From Monodelphis domestica (lineage: Eukaryota; Chordata; Mammalia; Didelphimorphia; Didelphidae), in contig NC_077232.1 in the NCBI RefSeq assembly GCF_027887165.1, forward strand, positions 380,074 to 444,073: 64,000 bases of DNA, in the 5' to 3' direction. Numbering within the stretch: position 1 is the first letter of the stretch; each line of letters starts with the position of its first letter. Below, in pieces: positions 1 through 11,146 of this stretch. Under the pieces are notes generated by a model, which did not search any database, was not told the origin of the DNA, and saw only the letters and a list, made by a program, of their open reading frames with translations. Position numbers and translations under genes: made by a program.

Positions 1-119
1 GGGGTCAAGTCACTTGCCCAGGGTCACCCAGCTGGCAAGTGTCTGAGGCCAGATTTGAATCCAGGATCTCCCATCTCTAGGCCTGGCTCTCTATCCACTG
101 AGCCACCCAGTTGCCCCCA
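1..119 (-). repeat. Marsupial CORE-SINE, 5' part, antisense
   Basis: This is the reverse complement of the tRNA-derived marsupial SINE that recurs in the window. The antisense landmarks AAGTCACTTGCCCAGGGTCA and ATCCACTGAGCCACCCAG are present. The element runs off the left edge of the window. Positions 120-480 hold T-rich and C-rich low-complexity DNA with no gene that I can see. Confidence 0.85.
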
Positions 120-479
120 AAGGCAATTAATTTAAATTGTAGGATAATGTACAATCTTCCTCTAGTTTTATTTTTTTAATTTTTTTTCACCTTTTAAAAA
201 AGTTGCTTACATCTTCTTCTGTTACGTTAGAAATACCTTTTGACAACAGAAGGGTTTTGACATAGATTTTCTCCCTCCCTCCTCCTTCCCCCATCTCTGA
301 GGCAGTGAAGAGTCTGGTATAGGCTATACCGGGACTTCCATACAATACACATTTCCATGTTGCTCACTCATGTCATAGAAGACATCACCCCCACCCCACC
401 CCCACCCCCAGAATGCCTTGAAGGAGGCACTGTGGCAGCCAGCCAGCTTTAACCTGCCTCACACTCCGGCCGTTCTTCT

Positions 480-1060
480 CGGGCCGCTGAGAGCATCTTC
501 ATCATGAGCGTCTTGTGGTTACCTCGGAGACTCGCTTTGCCGAGGATGGTTTGGCCCTTCCCAGCTGCCTCAGCACACCTTGTGCTCCTGGTTCTGCTCC
601 CTTCACTCCACATCAGTTCAGAGAAGCCTTTCCTCCTCCTGGTCATTCATTGTTCCTTATGGTGGCACAATCGCATTCCACTACGACCACATGCCACGGC
701 TCGTGCAGTCATTCCCACGCGATGGGCGACCCCTCAGCTTCCAACCCCTCAGCTCCACCACCAGAAATGCTAAAAGCTCCCAGGACAGGTCCCTTCCCTT
801 ATCTCTGCTGCCCTGGGGATACAGACCCAGGGGTGTGGTCGCATTGCAGCTCTGTGCCTGGTTTCATGTTGCTCTCCAGAGTGGCTGGCTCAGTCCACGC
901 TTTCCCCAACAGTGTTTGATTGTCCCGGTTTGCCACATCTCCTCCAACATTCCCCATCTCCATTAGTCAATCTTGTGGGGCTGAGGTGGGATCTCACACT
1001 TATTTTGATCTAATCAGTAGTGACTTGGAGCCATTTTTCTTCACTATGGATTACTGAGTT
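480..1060 (-). mobile_element. L1 3'-end fragment, antisense
   Basis: The stretch reads as the reverse complement of a mammalian L1 from the end of ORF2 into the 3' UTR. It includes the antisense block with TCCAGAGTGGCTGGCTCAGT and the CACATCTCCTCCAACATT motif. The same blocks recur near 1500 and 36800. It is decayed, with no intact frame. Confidence 0.7.
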
Positions 1061-1074
1061 GAGAAATGGGGTTT

Positions 1075-1690
1075 TTTAGTTTTATCTTTATTTTATTTTC
1101 CTAACAAATTTCCAAAGTGATATGATCACCATCATCCCCCCCTTCTTCCCTTCCTCCTCCTGGAGCTGACAAGCAATTCAGTCTGGGTAATGCGTGTCTT
1201 ATCACACAAAATATATTTCCACATTCTTCATTTTTGTAAGCAAATAATCTCAGAAAACCCAACCCCCAAGCATAGCCCCAAATGACCGGGTGCTAAACCA
1301 TCTGCTTTCATCTGCACTGTGACTCCCCCAGCTCTTTCTCTGGAGGTGGAGAGCATTCTTCATCCCGAGTCCCTCACGATCGTCCTGGATCATGTATTGT
1401 GGTTGGTAGCAAAGTCTCTCACAACAGATCATCCCACTACACTGCGTTCCTGTGGACAATGTTCTCCTGGTCCTGCTCCTTTCTCTTTGCCTCGGTTATG
1501 GAGGTCTTTCTGCAATCATCCAGTTCTTCATTCCTTATAGCACAACAGTATTCCATCACCACCAGATACCACAGTGTGTTCAGCCAGTCCCCAATGGAGG
1601 ATGTGCCTTTAATTTCCAATTTTTGCCACAGAGAAATGGAGTTTGGGGCAGAAACACTTGCTATAAGTCCCCCCCTTTTGTTTCCCTCTG
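1075..1690 (-). mobile_element. L1 3' UTR copy, antisense
   Basis: This is a second, independent L1 3' end that starts with a T-rich stretch (the antisense poly-A tail). It carries the CCTGGATCATGTATTG and CAACAGTATTCCATCACC blocks shared with the copies at 4440 and 36450. It may be the distal part of the L1 that continues at 3060, separated by the LTR-like and RTE-like insertions between them. Confidence 0.65.
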
Positions 1691-1699
1691 TGGCATTTA

Positions 1700-3055
1700 A
1701 AAGTGTGGATGCCATAAACTGTAAGAGTTAAAATGGTTGAGGGTCATAAACTGTAGTGATTAAAATAGTGGAAGATATCAATTGTGATAGATATAAGAGT
1801 GGGTGAGTAAATTGTGACCACAGGAAATGTGTTTTCACTACAGTGTCTTGTTTTAAATCAATATATAAGGTGGTTGCCAGGGAAATATTCCCAATTATTC
1901 AAATATACCCAAGTCAACTGGGTTTTATAGAGATTTTAAATTAATAATACAATGAGGAATCAAAGAAAGAGAGAGAGAGAGAAAAAGGAAATAAATGAGA
2001 AAAGAATAGGCTGGCCCAGGCAGTCCTGGCCAACCCAGGCCTAAGCCCTAAAAAAAAAGATCAGTCAGTCCTAATCACTCACCATAAGATCTTGTTCAAG
2101 CGAGGATTCTAGTGACACTAGGCCAGCATCATCTCAGCTGCTTTCACCAGCTCAATCCTCCATCTGAATGTTTCAGAATGAGTTTGAGCTCCTATTTAAA
2201 GGGCATTTTCTCCTATGTCACCTCCCCTAAGTCCTTATATCTACCAATCACAGTAGATGTTTTTCAAAGGACAGACCATTCTTAGTCCACACCTAAGAAG
2301 GTGTGGATTTTTGAGTAATTCACACCAGGAAAGCTCTGAGTAAGTGTCTCAGCTCTTTGTTCCTTGTAAATTCACAAGTTGTCTGACCTTTATAGGTACT
2401 TAGCTTAAGGGCTTTTGCCTCACGATAAGTATGAGTTAAGTACTTTTTCATTGTTCAGTAAGGAGTTTACAACTTTATCTTCCCCTAAAGTATGCTTAAG
2501 TATGTGTGGAATAGAGGTCTTCCCATTTTTGATCTAAGTAGAGTTCTCACATTTTAGATCTAAGTAGCTTCACAATGGCTTCGACAGGCCGGCTAAACCT
2601 TGTGAGGGTAGCCATCGGGTCGTCGACCCCTGGTGAACTAGGGCTTTGCTCACCCAGCATGTGAAGACTGCTTCGGCGGAACAGGCAGAAGAAACCAACA
2701 AGAAGGTTCAACGGCTGAGATGGCGACGCAGCAAGGCACCGTGGAATGCTTAGGGTGTGTTGGAGCACAAAAGACAACACGGCCATCCAATGCAGCTGAG
2801 GAAGTCTCCAGACATAACAATTTTTCGTGCCACCGGACCCAGGCTTCCAATGCTGAGAGAGTGGGACTGTCTCTGTGCATCGACTTTTCCACTTAAATCT
2901 TCATGCACAAGTGTCTTTGTGCACAAAAACACACAAAGACAATAGTCATCCTCGGTTACCGAGAGACTATTACTACTAGCTTCACTGTTTAAAATGGGGA
3001 ATAGTCCCAATAAAAAATTCCCCAATGGGGAATTTTTTTAACATTCACAAGTCTG
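1700..3055 (-). mobile_element. Probable LTR-like segment interrupting an L1
   Basis: About 1.3 kb of AT-rich, non-L1 sequence separates two L1 segments. It has a TATTTAAAGGG box near 2195 and an imperfect tandem pair near 1715-1770 built on ATAAACTGTA and TTAAAAT. A similar CCTATTTAAAAGGG box occurs near 37730, which suggests a dispersed family. I could not define TG/CA ends or a target duplication, so the LTR label is an inference. The RTE-like retroposon at 2560-2990 lies inside it. Confidence 0.35.
2560..2990 (+). mobile_element. Probable non-autonomous RTE-tail retroposon
   Basis: This discrete block of about 430 bp starts with a GC-rich head (GGGTAGCCATCGGGTCGTCG). It ends in TAGTCATCCTCGGTTACCGA followed by an ACT-type microsatellite tail. 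That terminus resembles the 3' ends of RTE-clade LINEs and the SINEs they mobilise. No reverse transcriptase is present. The identification rests on the tail and on composition unlike its AT-rich surroundings. Confidence 0.4.
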
Positions 3056-4894
3056 AGAAATTTCAAGATTCACACCTCCTAATTTGGGTTGCATTGGTTT
3101 TATTTGTACAAAACCTTGTTAATTTAATATCATCAAAATTATTTTATTTTCTCTAATGTTCTGTAGGTCTTATTTGGCCATAAATCCTTCCCTTATCAAT
3201 AAGGCTGACAAGTAAACTTTTCCATGTTCCCTTAATTAGTTTATGATGTCACCCTTTATTTCTAGATCAAGTATCCATTTCAATTTTATCCTGGTGTATA
3301 GTGTGAGATGATGGTCCATGCCTAGTCCCTACTATATTTCTTTCCAACTTTCCCAACAGTTTTTGTCAAATAGTGAGTTCTTTCCCCCAATCCTGGATCT
3401 TTGGGTTTATTGAACACTGAGTTGCTATGGACACTAACTTGATAACCTCATCTATTCCTTTGATCCACTCCTCTATTTCTTAACCAGTACCAGATTTTTG
3501 TGATGATTACTGCTTTATAGTATAGTGAGAGATCTGATACTGACAGGCTATCTTCCTTCATATTTTTCATTAATTCCTTTGATCTTCTTGGCCTTTTGTT
3601 CTTCCAGATGAACTTTGTTATTTTTTTCTAGTTCTATGAAATGATTGTTGGATAGTTTGATTGGTATGTCACTGAATAAATAGGTAAATTGATTTAGTCG
3701 GGTTTGTCATTTTCACTATATTGATTCAGCCTATCCATGTGCAACTAATTTTTTCCCAATTGTTAAATCTGACCTTGTTTGAAGAGTGTTTTGTAGTTGT
3801 GATCATACAGCTGTTGAGTATTTTGAATGGAATTGAATGGAATTTGAATGGAATGAATCAGCAAATCTAAATGCTGATGATTTATGTGAATTTACTTTCT
3901 ATTCTGTGACTTTGCTGAAGTTGTTAATTGTTTCCATTAGTATTTTGGTTGATTATCTATGATTCTTTAGATATATCATATCATCTTCAAAGAAACTTTG
4001 TTTATTCATTGCCTATTCTAATTCCTTCCATTTCTCTTTCTGCTCTTATTGCTAGTACAATGTTAATAGTGGTGATAATAGGCATCCTTGCTTTACCTCA
4101 ATCTTATTATTGGGAAGGGTCCAGATTTATCCCACATTATAGTTAACGCTTGCTGATATTTTTATTTTTTAATTGAAAAAAATTTTATTTAATTAATTAA
4201 TTTAGAATATATTTTCATGATTACCTGATTCATGTTCTTTCCTTCCCCTCCTCCCACCCCCTCCCATAGCCAACAAACAATCCCACTGGGTTTTACATGT
4301 GTCATTGATCAAGACCTATTTCCCTATTATTGATAATTGCACTAGAGTGATTGTTTAGAGTCTACATCCCCCCCCATTGAACCATGTGATCAAGCAGTTG
4401 TTCTTCTGTGTTTCTACTCCCACAGTTCTTCCTCTGAATGTGGATAGTATTCTTTCCCATAAATCCCTCAGAATTGTCCTGGATCATTTGTTATTTTTAG
4501 ATAGATGCCATTTATTACTTTGAGGAGCATTTCATTTATTCCATTGTTTTCTAATGCTTTTATAAGAAATGGGTGTTATATTTTCTCAATGCTTTAACTG
4601 CATCTATTGAAGTAATCCTGTGGTTTATGTTGGTGTTGTTATTGTTCTTTTCAATTATGTTATTGGTTTTCCTACTATCAAACCATCCCTGCATTCCTGG
4701 TATAAAACCTACCTGATTGTGGTGTATGATTCTTGTGATATAATGTTGTGCGTCGATGTTCATTAGGAAGATTGGTCTATAGTTTTCTTTCTCTGTTTTA
4801 GCTCCTCTTGATTTAGTTATCATTAACACATTTGTGTCATAAAAAGAGTTTGGAAGGATTACCTCTTCCTCTATTTTCTTAAAAAAAAAAAAAC

Positions 4895-5092
4895 CAACAT
4901 TATTTTATGTCTTAGACTCAATACTGTATATTGATTCCAAGACAGAAGAGCAGTAAGGGCTAGGCAATGGAGATTAAGTGACTTGCATAAGGTCACACAG
5001 CTAGGAAGTATGTGAAGCCAGATTTGAACTCAGATTTGAACTCCCATCTGACTGGCTCTCAGTTCCCTGAGCTATCTAGCTGCCTGCACCTC
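4895..5092 (-). repeat. Marsupial CORE-SINE inserted in L1
   Basis: This is an antisense copy containing GATTCCAAGACAGAAGAGCA and AAGGTCACACAGCTAGGAAG, ending in GAGCTATCTAGCTGCC. It interrupts the antisense L1, so it inserted after that L1. Confidence 0.85.
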
Positions 5093-5611
5093 CCCCACCA
5101 TTTTTCTAAATAATTTGTATAGTTTTAGAGTTAGTTTTTCTTTGAATATTTGGTAGAATTCACCTGTAAATCCATCTGACCCTGGGATCTTTTTCTTAGG
5201 TAGTTCTTTGATGGTTTGTTCAATTTCTTTTTTCTGTAATGGAATTGTTTAAGCATTCTATTTCCTCTTTTGTTATTCTGGGTAGTTCATATTTTTGTAA
5301 GTATTCATCCATTTTACTTAGATTGTCAGATTTATTGGCATATAGTTAAGCAAAATAACTACCAACAATTGCTTTAATTTCTTCTATTTTAGTAATGATT
5401 TCTTCCCCCTCCCCCTTTTTTATATTGGTAAATTGATTTTATTTTTTTAAGCAAGTTAACTAATGGCATATCTATTTTTTTTTCATAAAACCAACTCCTT
5501 AACTCATTTATTAGTTCAATGGTTTTCTTAACTTCAATTTTATTAATTTCTCCTTTGATATTCAAGATTTACAACTTGTTTAATTGGCGATTTAAAAATT
5601 AGTTCTTTTGG

Positions 5612-5805
5612 GGGCAGCTGGGTGGCTCAGTGGATTGAAAGCCAGGCCTAAAGACAGGAGGTCCTAGGTTCAAATATGACCTCAGACACTTCCCAGCTGT
5701 GTGACCCTGGGCAAGGTACTTGACCCCCATTGCCTAGCCCTTACCACTCTTCTGCCTTGGAACCAATATACAGTATTGATTCCAAGATGGAAGGTAAGGG
5801 TTTAA
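5612..5805 (+). repeat. Marsupial CORE-SINE inserted in L1
   Basis: This is a full-length sense copy. It runs from GGGGGCAGCTGGGTGGCTCA through CTGTGTGACCCTGGGCAAGG to a GGTAAGGGTTTAAAAATA tail. The tRNA-like head contains an A-box-like GTGGCTCAGTGG. Confidence 0.9.
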
Positions 5806-8714
5806 AAATATTTTTTTTTGTTCTTTTTCTAGTTTTTTTTTTAGTTGCATGCCCAATGAATTTGATCTTTTCTTTTTCTGTTTTGTTGATGTAAGCATTT
5901 GTAGATATTAATTTCCCCGTAAGTTCAGCTTTGGCTGCATCCCACAAATTTTGATATGTCTTATCATTGTCATTTTCTTTAAATGAAATTGTTGTTTGTT
6001 TCTATGATTTGTCCTTTGACCCAATCATTTGTTAGGATAAGATTATTTAGTTTCTAATTAATTTTTAGCCTTATTGCTGGTGAGTGTAGTTTTTATTACA
6101 TTGTGATCTAACAAAGTATGCATTTAACATTTTTGCTTTTTCATATTTGGGTGTGAGGTTTTTATGCCCTATTATGTGGTCACTTTTAGTGAAGGTGTCA
6201 TGTACTGCTGAGAAAAAGGTGCATTCCTTTCTATTCCCACTCAGTTTTCCGAGTATATGTTTGTTGCCTTTAAAGTAGCCCAAGCATAGTATCTTCTGCT
6301 CTAGCCTCTTTTACTCTGTGTGTATATCTCCCTGTTTTAAATATGCTTCTTATAGATTGTATATTTTAGAGTTCTTTGCTATCATTTTCTATTTTATGGC
6401 TGAGTTCATCCCATTCACATTCACAGTCATGATTACTAATTGTGTGTTTCCTTGGATTTTTTTCCTCTCCTGCTTATTCTTCTCTCTCTCTCTCTCTCTC
6501 TCCTTTTATACTTTCTCTGTTCACAGATGTTTTGTTTTTGATGACCACATTCCCCAATTCACCCTTCTTTGTGTCCATACCTCACTTCCCTTATTTTCTC
6601 TACCTTCTTTTTTCCCTATAAGGGTAATGTAGGTTTCGATAGCTGGGTGAATGTGGGTGCTATTCCCACTTTGAGCTAGTTCCAATGAAAGTAAAGTTCA
6701 ATCACAACCACCCTCCATCTTCTCCTCCACTGTATTTTCCCACTTATGTACCTCTTAACAAGAGGTGGGCTACCCCCCTTCTATCTCTTCTTTTCTCTCC
6801 ATATATTCCTCTTTCCTATTTCCCCCTACTTTTTATATCAGCCCATCTTATGTAGCTTCTTCCTTCTTTCTATATATACTCCGATAGTAATAAAGTCCTT
6901 AAGTATCGTCCTAAATACTTTGCCTTTTGGAATATCATATTCAATGCCTTCTAGTCCTTTAATGTAGAAGCTGCTAGGGGTCCCGTGTAATTCTGACTGT
7001 GGGTACTCAATATTTGAATTGTTCCCTTCTGGTAGCTTGGAGTACTTGGCCTGGAAGTTCTGGAATTTTGGTATAATATTTCAGTGGTTTTTTATTTTAG
7101 GGTCTTTTTCAGGAGGTGATTACTAGATTCTCTGTTTTTTTCTCCTCTCGTTATCAGGGAAGTTTTCCCTGATGATTTCTTGTAATATGGTTTCCAGGCT
7201 CTTTTTTGTTTTTTCAATCATGGTTTTCAGGTATTCTGATGATTTTTAACTTATGTCTCCTAGATCAATTGTTTAGTCATTTTCCAGTGAGATATTTTAA
7301 ATTTTTTCTTTTTTTATTTAAAGATTTTTTGTCTTATTATTTCCTAATGTTTTGTGGTTTCATTGCCTTCTATTTGTCCAGTTCTTATTTTTAGGAAGTT
7401 ATTTTCTTCCTTGAGTTTTTGTGTTTCTTTTTCATTTGGCCAATCCTACCTTTTAATGTTATTTGCTTCTGTGGGTTTTGTTTGTTTGTTTGCTTTGCCA
7501 TTTCTATTTGGTTCATTCTATTCCTTAGGGAGTTTTCTTCAAGGTATTTTTGTTTCTCCATTTCCTTTTGGCATATTCTAGTTTTTAGGGAGTTGGTTTC
7601 TTCAGTAAATTTTCGCCCAGCTATTGAGTTTTTCTGTTGATTCTCTTATCATTGTTTTTTTTTTTAATTTCTTTTCAAGTTCTTCCAGAGGCTCTTTTGA
7701 GGCCTGGAATTCTTTCACCCTTTACTTTGAGGTTTCACAACTTTCCTATTGGGCACTGCTGATCTCTTCTGAGTTTGTATGGTCTTCCCTGTCACTAAAG
7801 TAACATTCTAGGGTCAGAGGGGTTTGTTTGTTTTTTATTTTTGCTTCTTTTTCTAGTGGTTGTATTTCTTGTTACCTTATTTATCTGTTGAGGTTCTTCT
7901 CTGTTCCTGGGGTAGAGGTGCACTGCTCCAATCTTGCAGAGTTCTCTTCTCTGGTACTTGGGGTAGGTCCAGCTGCCCTTACTCCTCACAGTGTGTCTAT
8001 TGAGGAAGTGGCCCTGATGGCCTGCTCTGGGTAGGTTTGAAGCTGTTTTGTCCAGCTATATTTCAGCACTTTTTGGTACTTGTTTCCCTGTTGGTTCATG
8101 GACTGGCTTGGTCCCCACTCTGTTGCTTCCCTGACTCTTACAAATAGCCTGGGCTGGGCAGGTCTCCTTCTCTGGACTCTATTGCCTTAGGCATTCTGCT
8201 GCCATATGGGAGTGAGTATGTTCCTACTCCCTTATAGGTCTTGGACTCTGCTGCCACATGGCTGTGGTAGGGTCCAGTTCTAACTTTGTGCTTCCTTGTG
8301 GTCTCAGGGTTCCACTGTCAGGTGAGAGTTTGTGGGTTTCCTACCTTCTCTGCTTCCTCTACCTGTGTGGGGTGGCTGGGGATGGGCTTGTTCCTGTTCT
8401 GAAGCTTTGTTGCCTCTAATGGAGTCACCGTGTGTTGGGCTGCTCCAAATTCTGCCAGTTGTCACAAGTGCTACCTGGGACAGCTCTCTCCTCTTACCTC
8501 AGTGAGCCATGTTCCTCCAGCTTTTTTTTGTTTTGGAGGCTGTTTGTTTTCTTTTTGTGTGATCCGGAGGGATCCAGGGGGAGGAGTGGCCTTTACTCCG
8601 CCATCTTAGCTCCCAGAAGGCAACTCCCTGCTAGTTTTAATATTTGCTCTCCTCAGCAAAACCCATTAGAATATATGGACTTTAGCAAAGGATTTCCTGA
8701 CCTGTGGCTCATGC

Positions 8715-8716
<2 letters not shown>

Positions 8717-8760
<44 letters not shown>
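8717..8760. repeat. (TG)n dinucleotide microsatellite
   Basis: About 21 perfect TG repeats end at 8760, just beyond the 5' end of the antisense L1. They create a spurious Cys-Val reading frame. Confidence 0.95.
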
Positions 8761-8764
<4 letters not shown>

Positions 8765-8774
8765 CCGTACTTTC

Positions 8775-8890
8775 TTAGTAACAGTTCTGAGGCAGAATGG
8801 CAAGGGCTTGGCAGTTGAGGTTAAGTGACTTGTCTGAGGCCAGATTTGAACCCTGGACCTACTGACTCCAGCATTTTATTTTAACCACTT
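8775..8890 (-). repeat. Marsupial SINE fragment, antisense
   Basis: A truncated and diverged copy with TTAAGTGACTTGTCTGAGGC and CAGATTTGAACCCTGGACC. Confidence 0.65.
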
Positions 8891-8899
8891 TGTTATGAG

Positions 8900-11146
8900 T
8901 ATCCAAGAGAGCAGTATTTTAGAGTTGGTATAAGCTATGGGTGGCCCCTCTTTGTGCAGTCAGTCAGCAGGGGTTCTAGGATTGCCCTCTCTTTCGGGGC
9001 TTCAGTCTCTCAGCTGAGAAAAGCTCGACGTCCCATAAGCCCCCTTGCTGGTAAGGGAGAACTTTGCCAAGCTGGAGAGAGGAAAGGAAGGCATCCAGGA
9101 TGCCGAGTCCTCGTCTATGAGACCAGAGCGTGGTGCTGGGCCTGTCCAGACGTCTGGCCACCTCTTCGTGGCCTCCTCCTCAGGCTGACTCTGCTTCACT
9201 CTCCCTTGAGAGGCTCCCTCTGCACTTCGCATGGTGTCAGGTGGCCTGTGGCCCTGTGGCTGCCCCAGCTGCAGGCCGTGCCCTTAAGGAGGCGTCTACG
9301 CTCCACGGCAGCCACTGGACCGGACGTTATAGTTCATAGCACTGCCTGTGGCCAGAGAAAGGCAGTCCCTCCCCTCAGGGAGCTTGTAGTCTTAGGAGGG
9401 ATGTTAAGAAAGGACAACGTCCTCCTCCTCTTTGGTGGCGTCACCCAACACTGGGCTTCCCACCGCGTTTCCCTCGTCATTTCTTCATTGGGCCTCACGG
9501 CCGAGCTCAAAGGTTGGAGCTATTAGGATGATCCTCCTTTTACAGATGATGAAACTGAGGCAGAGCTGCCATGATTTGCCCAGGGCCGCACAGCTAGTGA
9601 GCCTGGATTTGAACTCAGGGTTGTCTTCAAATAGGGAGAAAATAGATCCAAGTGTGTTGGGGGAGGGAGAGGTCGGCCAGAGGAGGTTGGAAAAGGGTTC
9701 ATACGGAAAATAGAGCTTGAGCGTAGCAGGTTGGGAGGAAAGGAGACATTCTAAGGCCAAGGTGAGGGATGGAGGTGTTGGAGGGGTGGAATGTTGTGGA
9801 GAGGAGGAGCTCCTACTGACTAAGGCCTGCGGACCTGCCAAAGGAAACACTAGGAGCTGGCAAGGCCAGGGGGGGCCCTCAAGGCATGGAGTCACTTACA
9901 GAAATCCTGGAGGCAATAGGGAGCTATGAGGGTTAACTGGAGAAGGTGGAGGATCGACTCACACTTTAGGAAGCTCCCTGAGTGAAAGGTGGAACCCTAA
10001 ACCGTAAGCTCCCTTATTAGCAGATTCAACATTCCAGCCCCATCATTCCCTCACTATCACTCTAACTCCCCCACTGGAGATGACGTGGAGGCGGTACAGG
10101 TGGCCTCTCGGGGCTATGTGGACGGCCACAGAGACTGGCTGACTGTGGCTCCCAGGGAGGGAAGAATGGTTCTTTCTGGTCTTGCCTGCCTTTCTCCAAG
10201 GGAGATCCTGATCTTTTCCGGCACCCAGACTAGAGCCTCCACCACTATGGTGGCCAAGAGAAATGATCATCCCTGGATGAGGAAGGGGAAGCAGAGCTTA
10301 TTTCCCGAGCCGATCCCTCCTCCCAAAACGCTGGGGCAGGAAAGGTCCCCCTTCCACTAGGAGTGAGATGGCTCGGCTCATAGAGACACCCAGACGCAGG
10401 CCTGCTCTCCTCCCTCTCTTGAAGCACTCTAATAGGCTCCCACTGGCTCTCGGCCTCGCCTCGGGTCCTCTTCCTCCTCTGCACATGCTTCAAACCCAAA
10501 TGTGGGCTCAACGTATTGGTGAGCCCAGGCTTAATCCACACCCAGAACATCGGAGATGCTTTTCTCCTCGTTGGTTGTCAAGGTGGATTCCGTGATGCGG
10601 GACAGCGGGGACCTCGCCCCCTGCAGAGGAGAGAGGACTCAGCCTGGGACTTGTTGCCCCTGTGCTTCCAGTCCACAGTTAGGTTGAAGTGGGAGCTCGC
10701 CATAGGAATTCCCATCTAGACACCTCCTGGAGCACTGGGGAGTCCAGGGAGCAGGGCTCGAAGAAGGCCATGCTCTCCCTTGGCAGGGGGCACGGGGTCC
10801 ACGCAGCTTTCCCACATGGAGCCCAGGTGCGGCTCATGAAAATTCCCCAGCCTGCGCAGCACCCTTGCTTGCCCCCATCCCACACGGGCATTTAGCCAAG
10901 CCCAGGGACTCTGGCCCGGCAGCAATGGCCGGAATTGCTGCCTCCAGGAAGGATGTCGGGATGGGGGAGGCTTGACCTGGGGGTGACTGGTGGGGCTCCT
11001 CTCCGCCATAGGACTAGGACCCCACGGCAGGGAGCTCCTCAGGCAGCTGGTCACGGCTCAGAGCGAGGCCACAGGGCTCCCATGCAGTTCTCCTCCCAAG
11101 CCACGGAGTGGTGGAGTGGCCTGGACAGCCTGTTTTGTCTTTCCAG
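8900..11146. other. Non-repetitive intronic or intergenic DNA 5' of the first visible LRRC56 exon
   Basis: I read all frames here looking for leucine-rich-repeat exons of LRRC56 and found none. Several open frames exist (for example 8954-9526), but none has repeat motifs or a splice context that I can defend. A MIR-type SINE remnant lies at about 9535-9612 (antisense; GATGATGAAACTGAGGCAGA). I see no promoter-like CpG cluster. Confidence 0.5.

Larger units (their letters stand above)
3060..8632 (-). mobile_element. Long L1 retrotransposon, antisense, decayed
   Basis: This L1 of about 5.5 kb lies on the minus strand, with its 5' end near 8630 (antisense of a start reading GGGAGCTAAGATGGCGGAGT). 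Minus-strand fragments of ORF2 are visible. Endonuclease-region reading frames lie near 6071-6283 and 5741-5947, and a reverse-transcriptase piece lies near 4560-4829. ORF1-like sequence lies about 7000-8000. SINEs are inserted at about 4895-5090 and 5612-5800, and an L1 3'-UTR fragment at about 4150-4510. Many stops and frameshifts make it non-functional. Confidence 0.75.
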
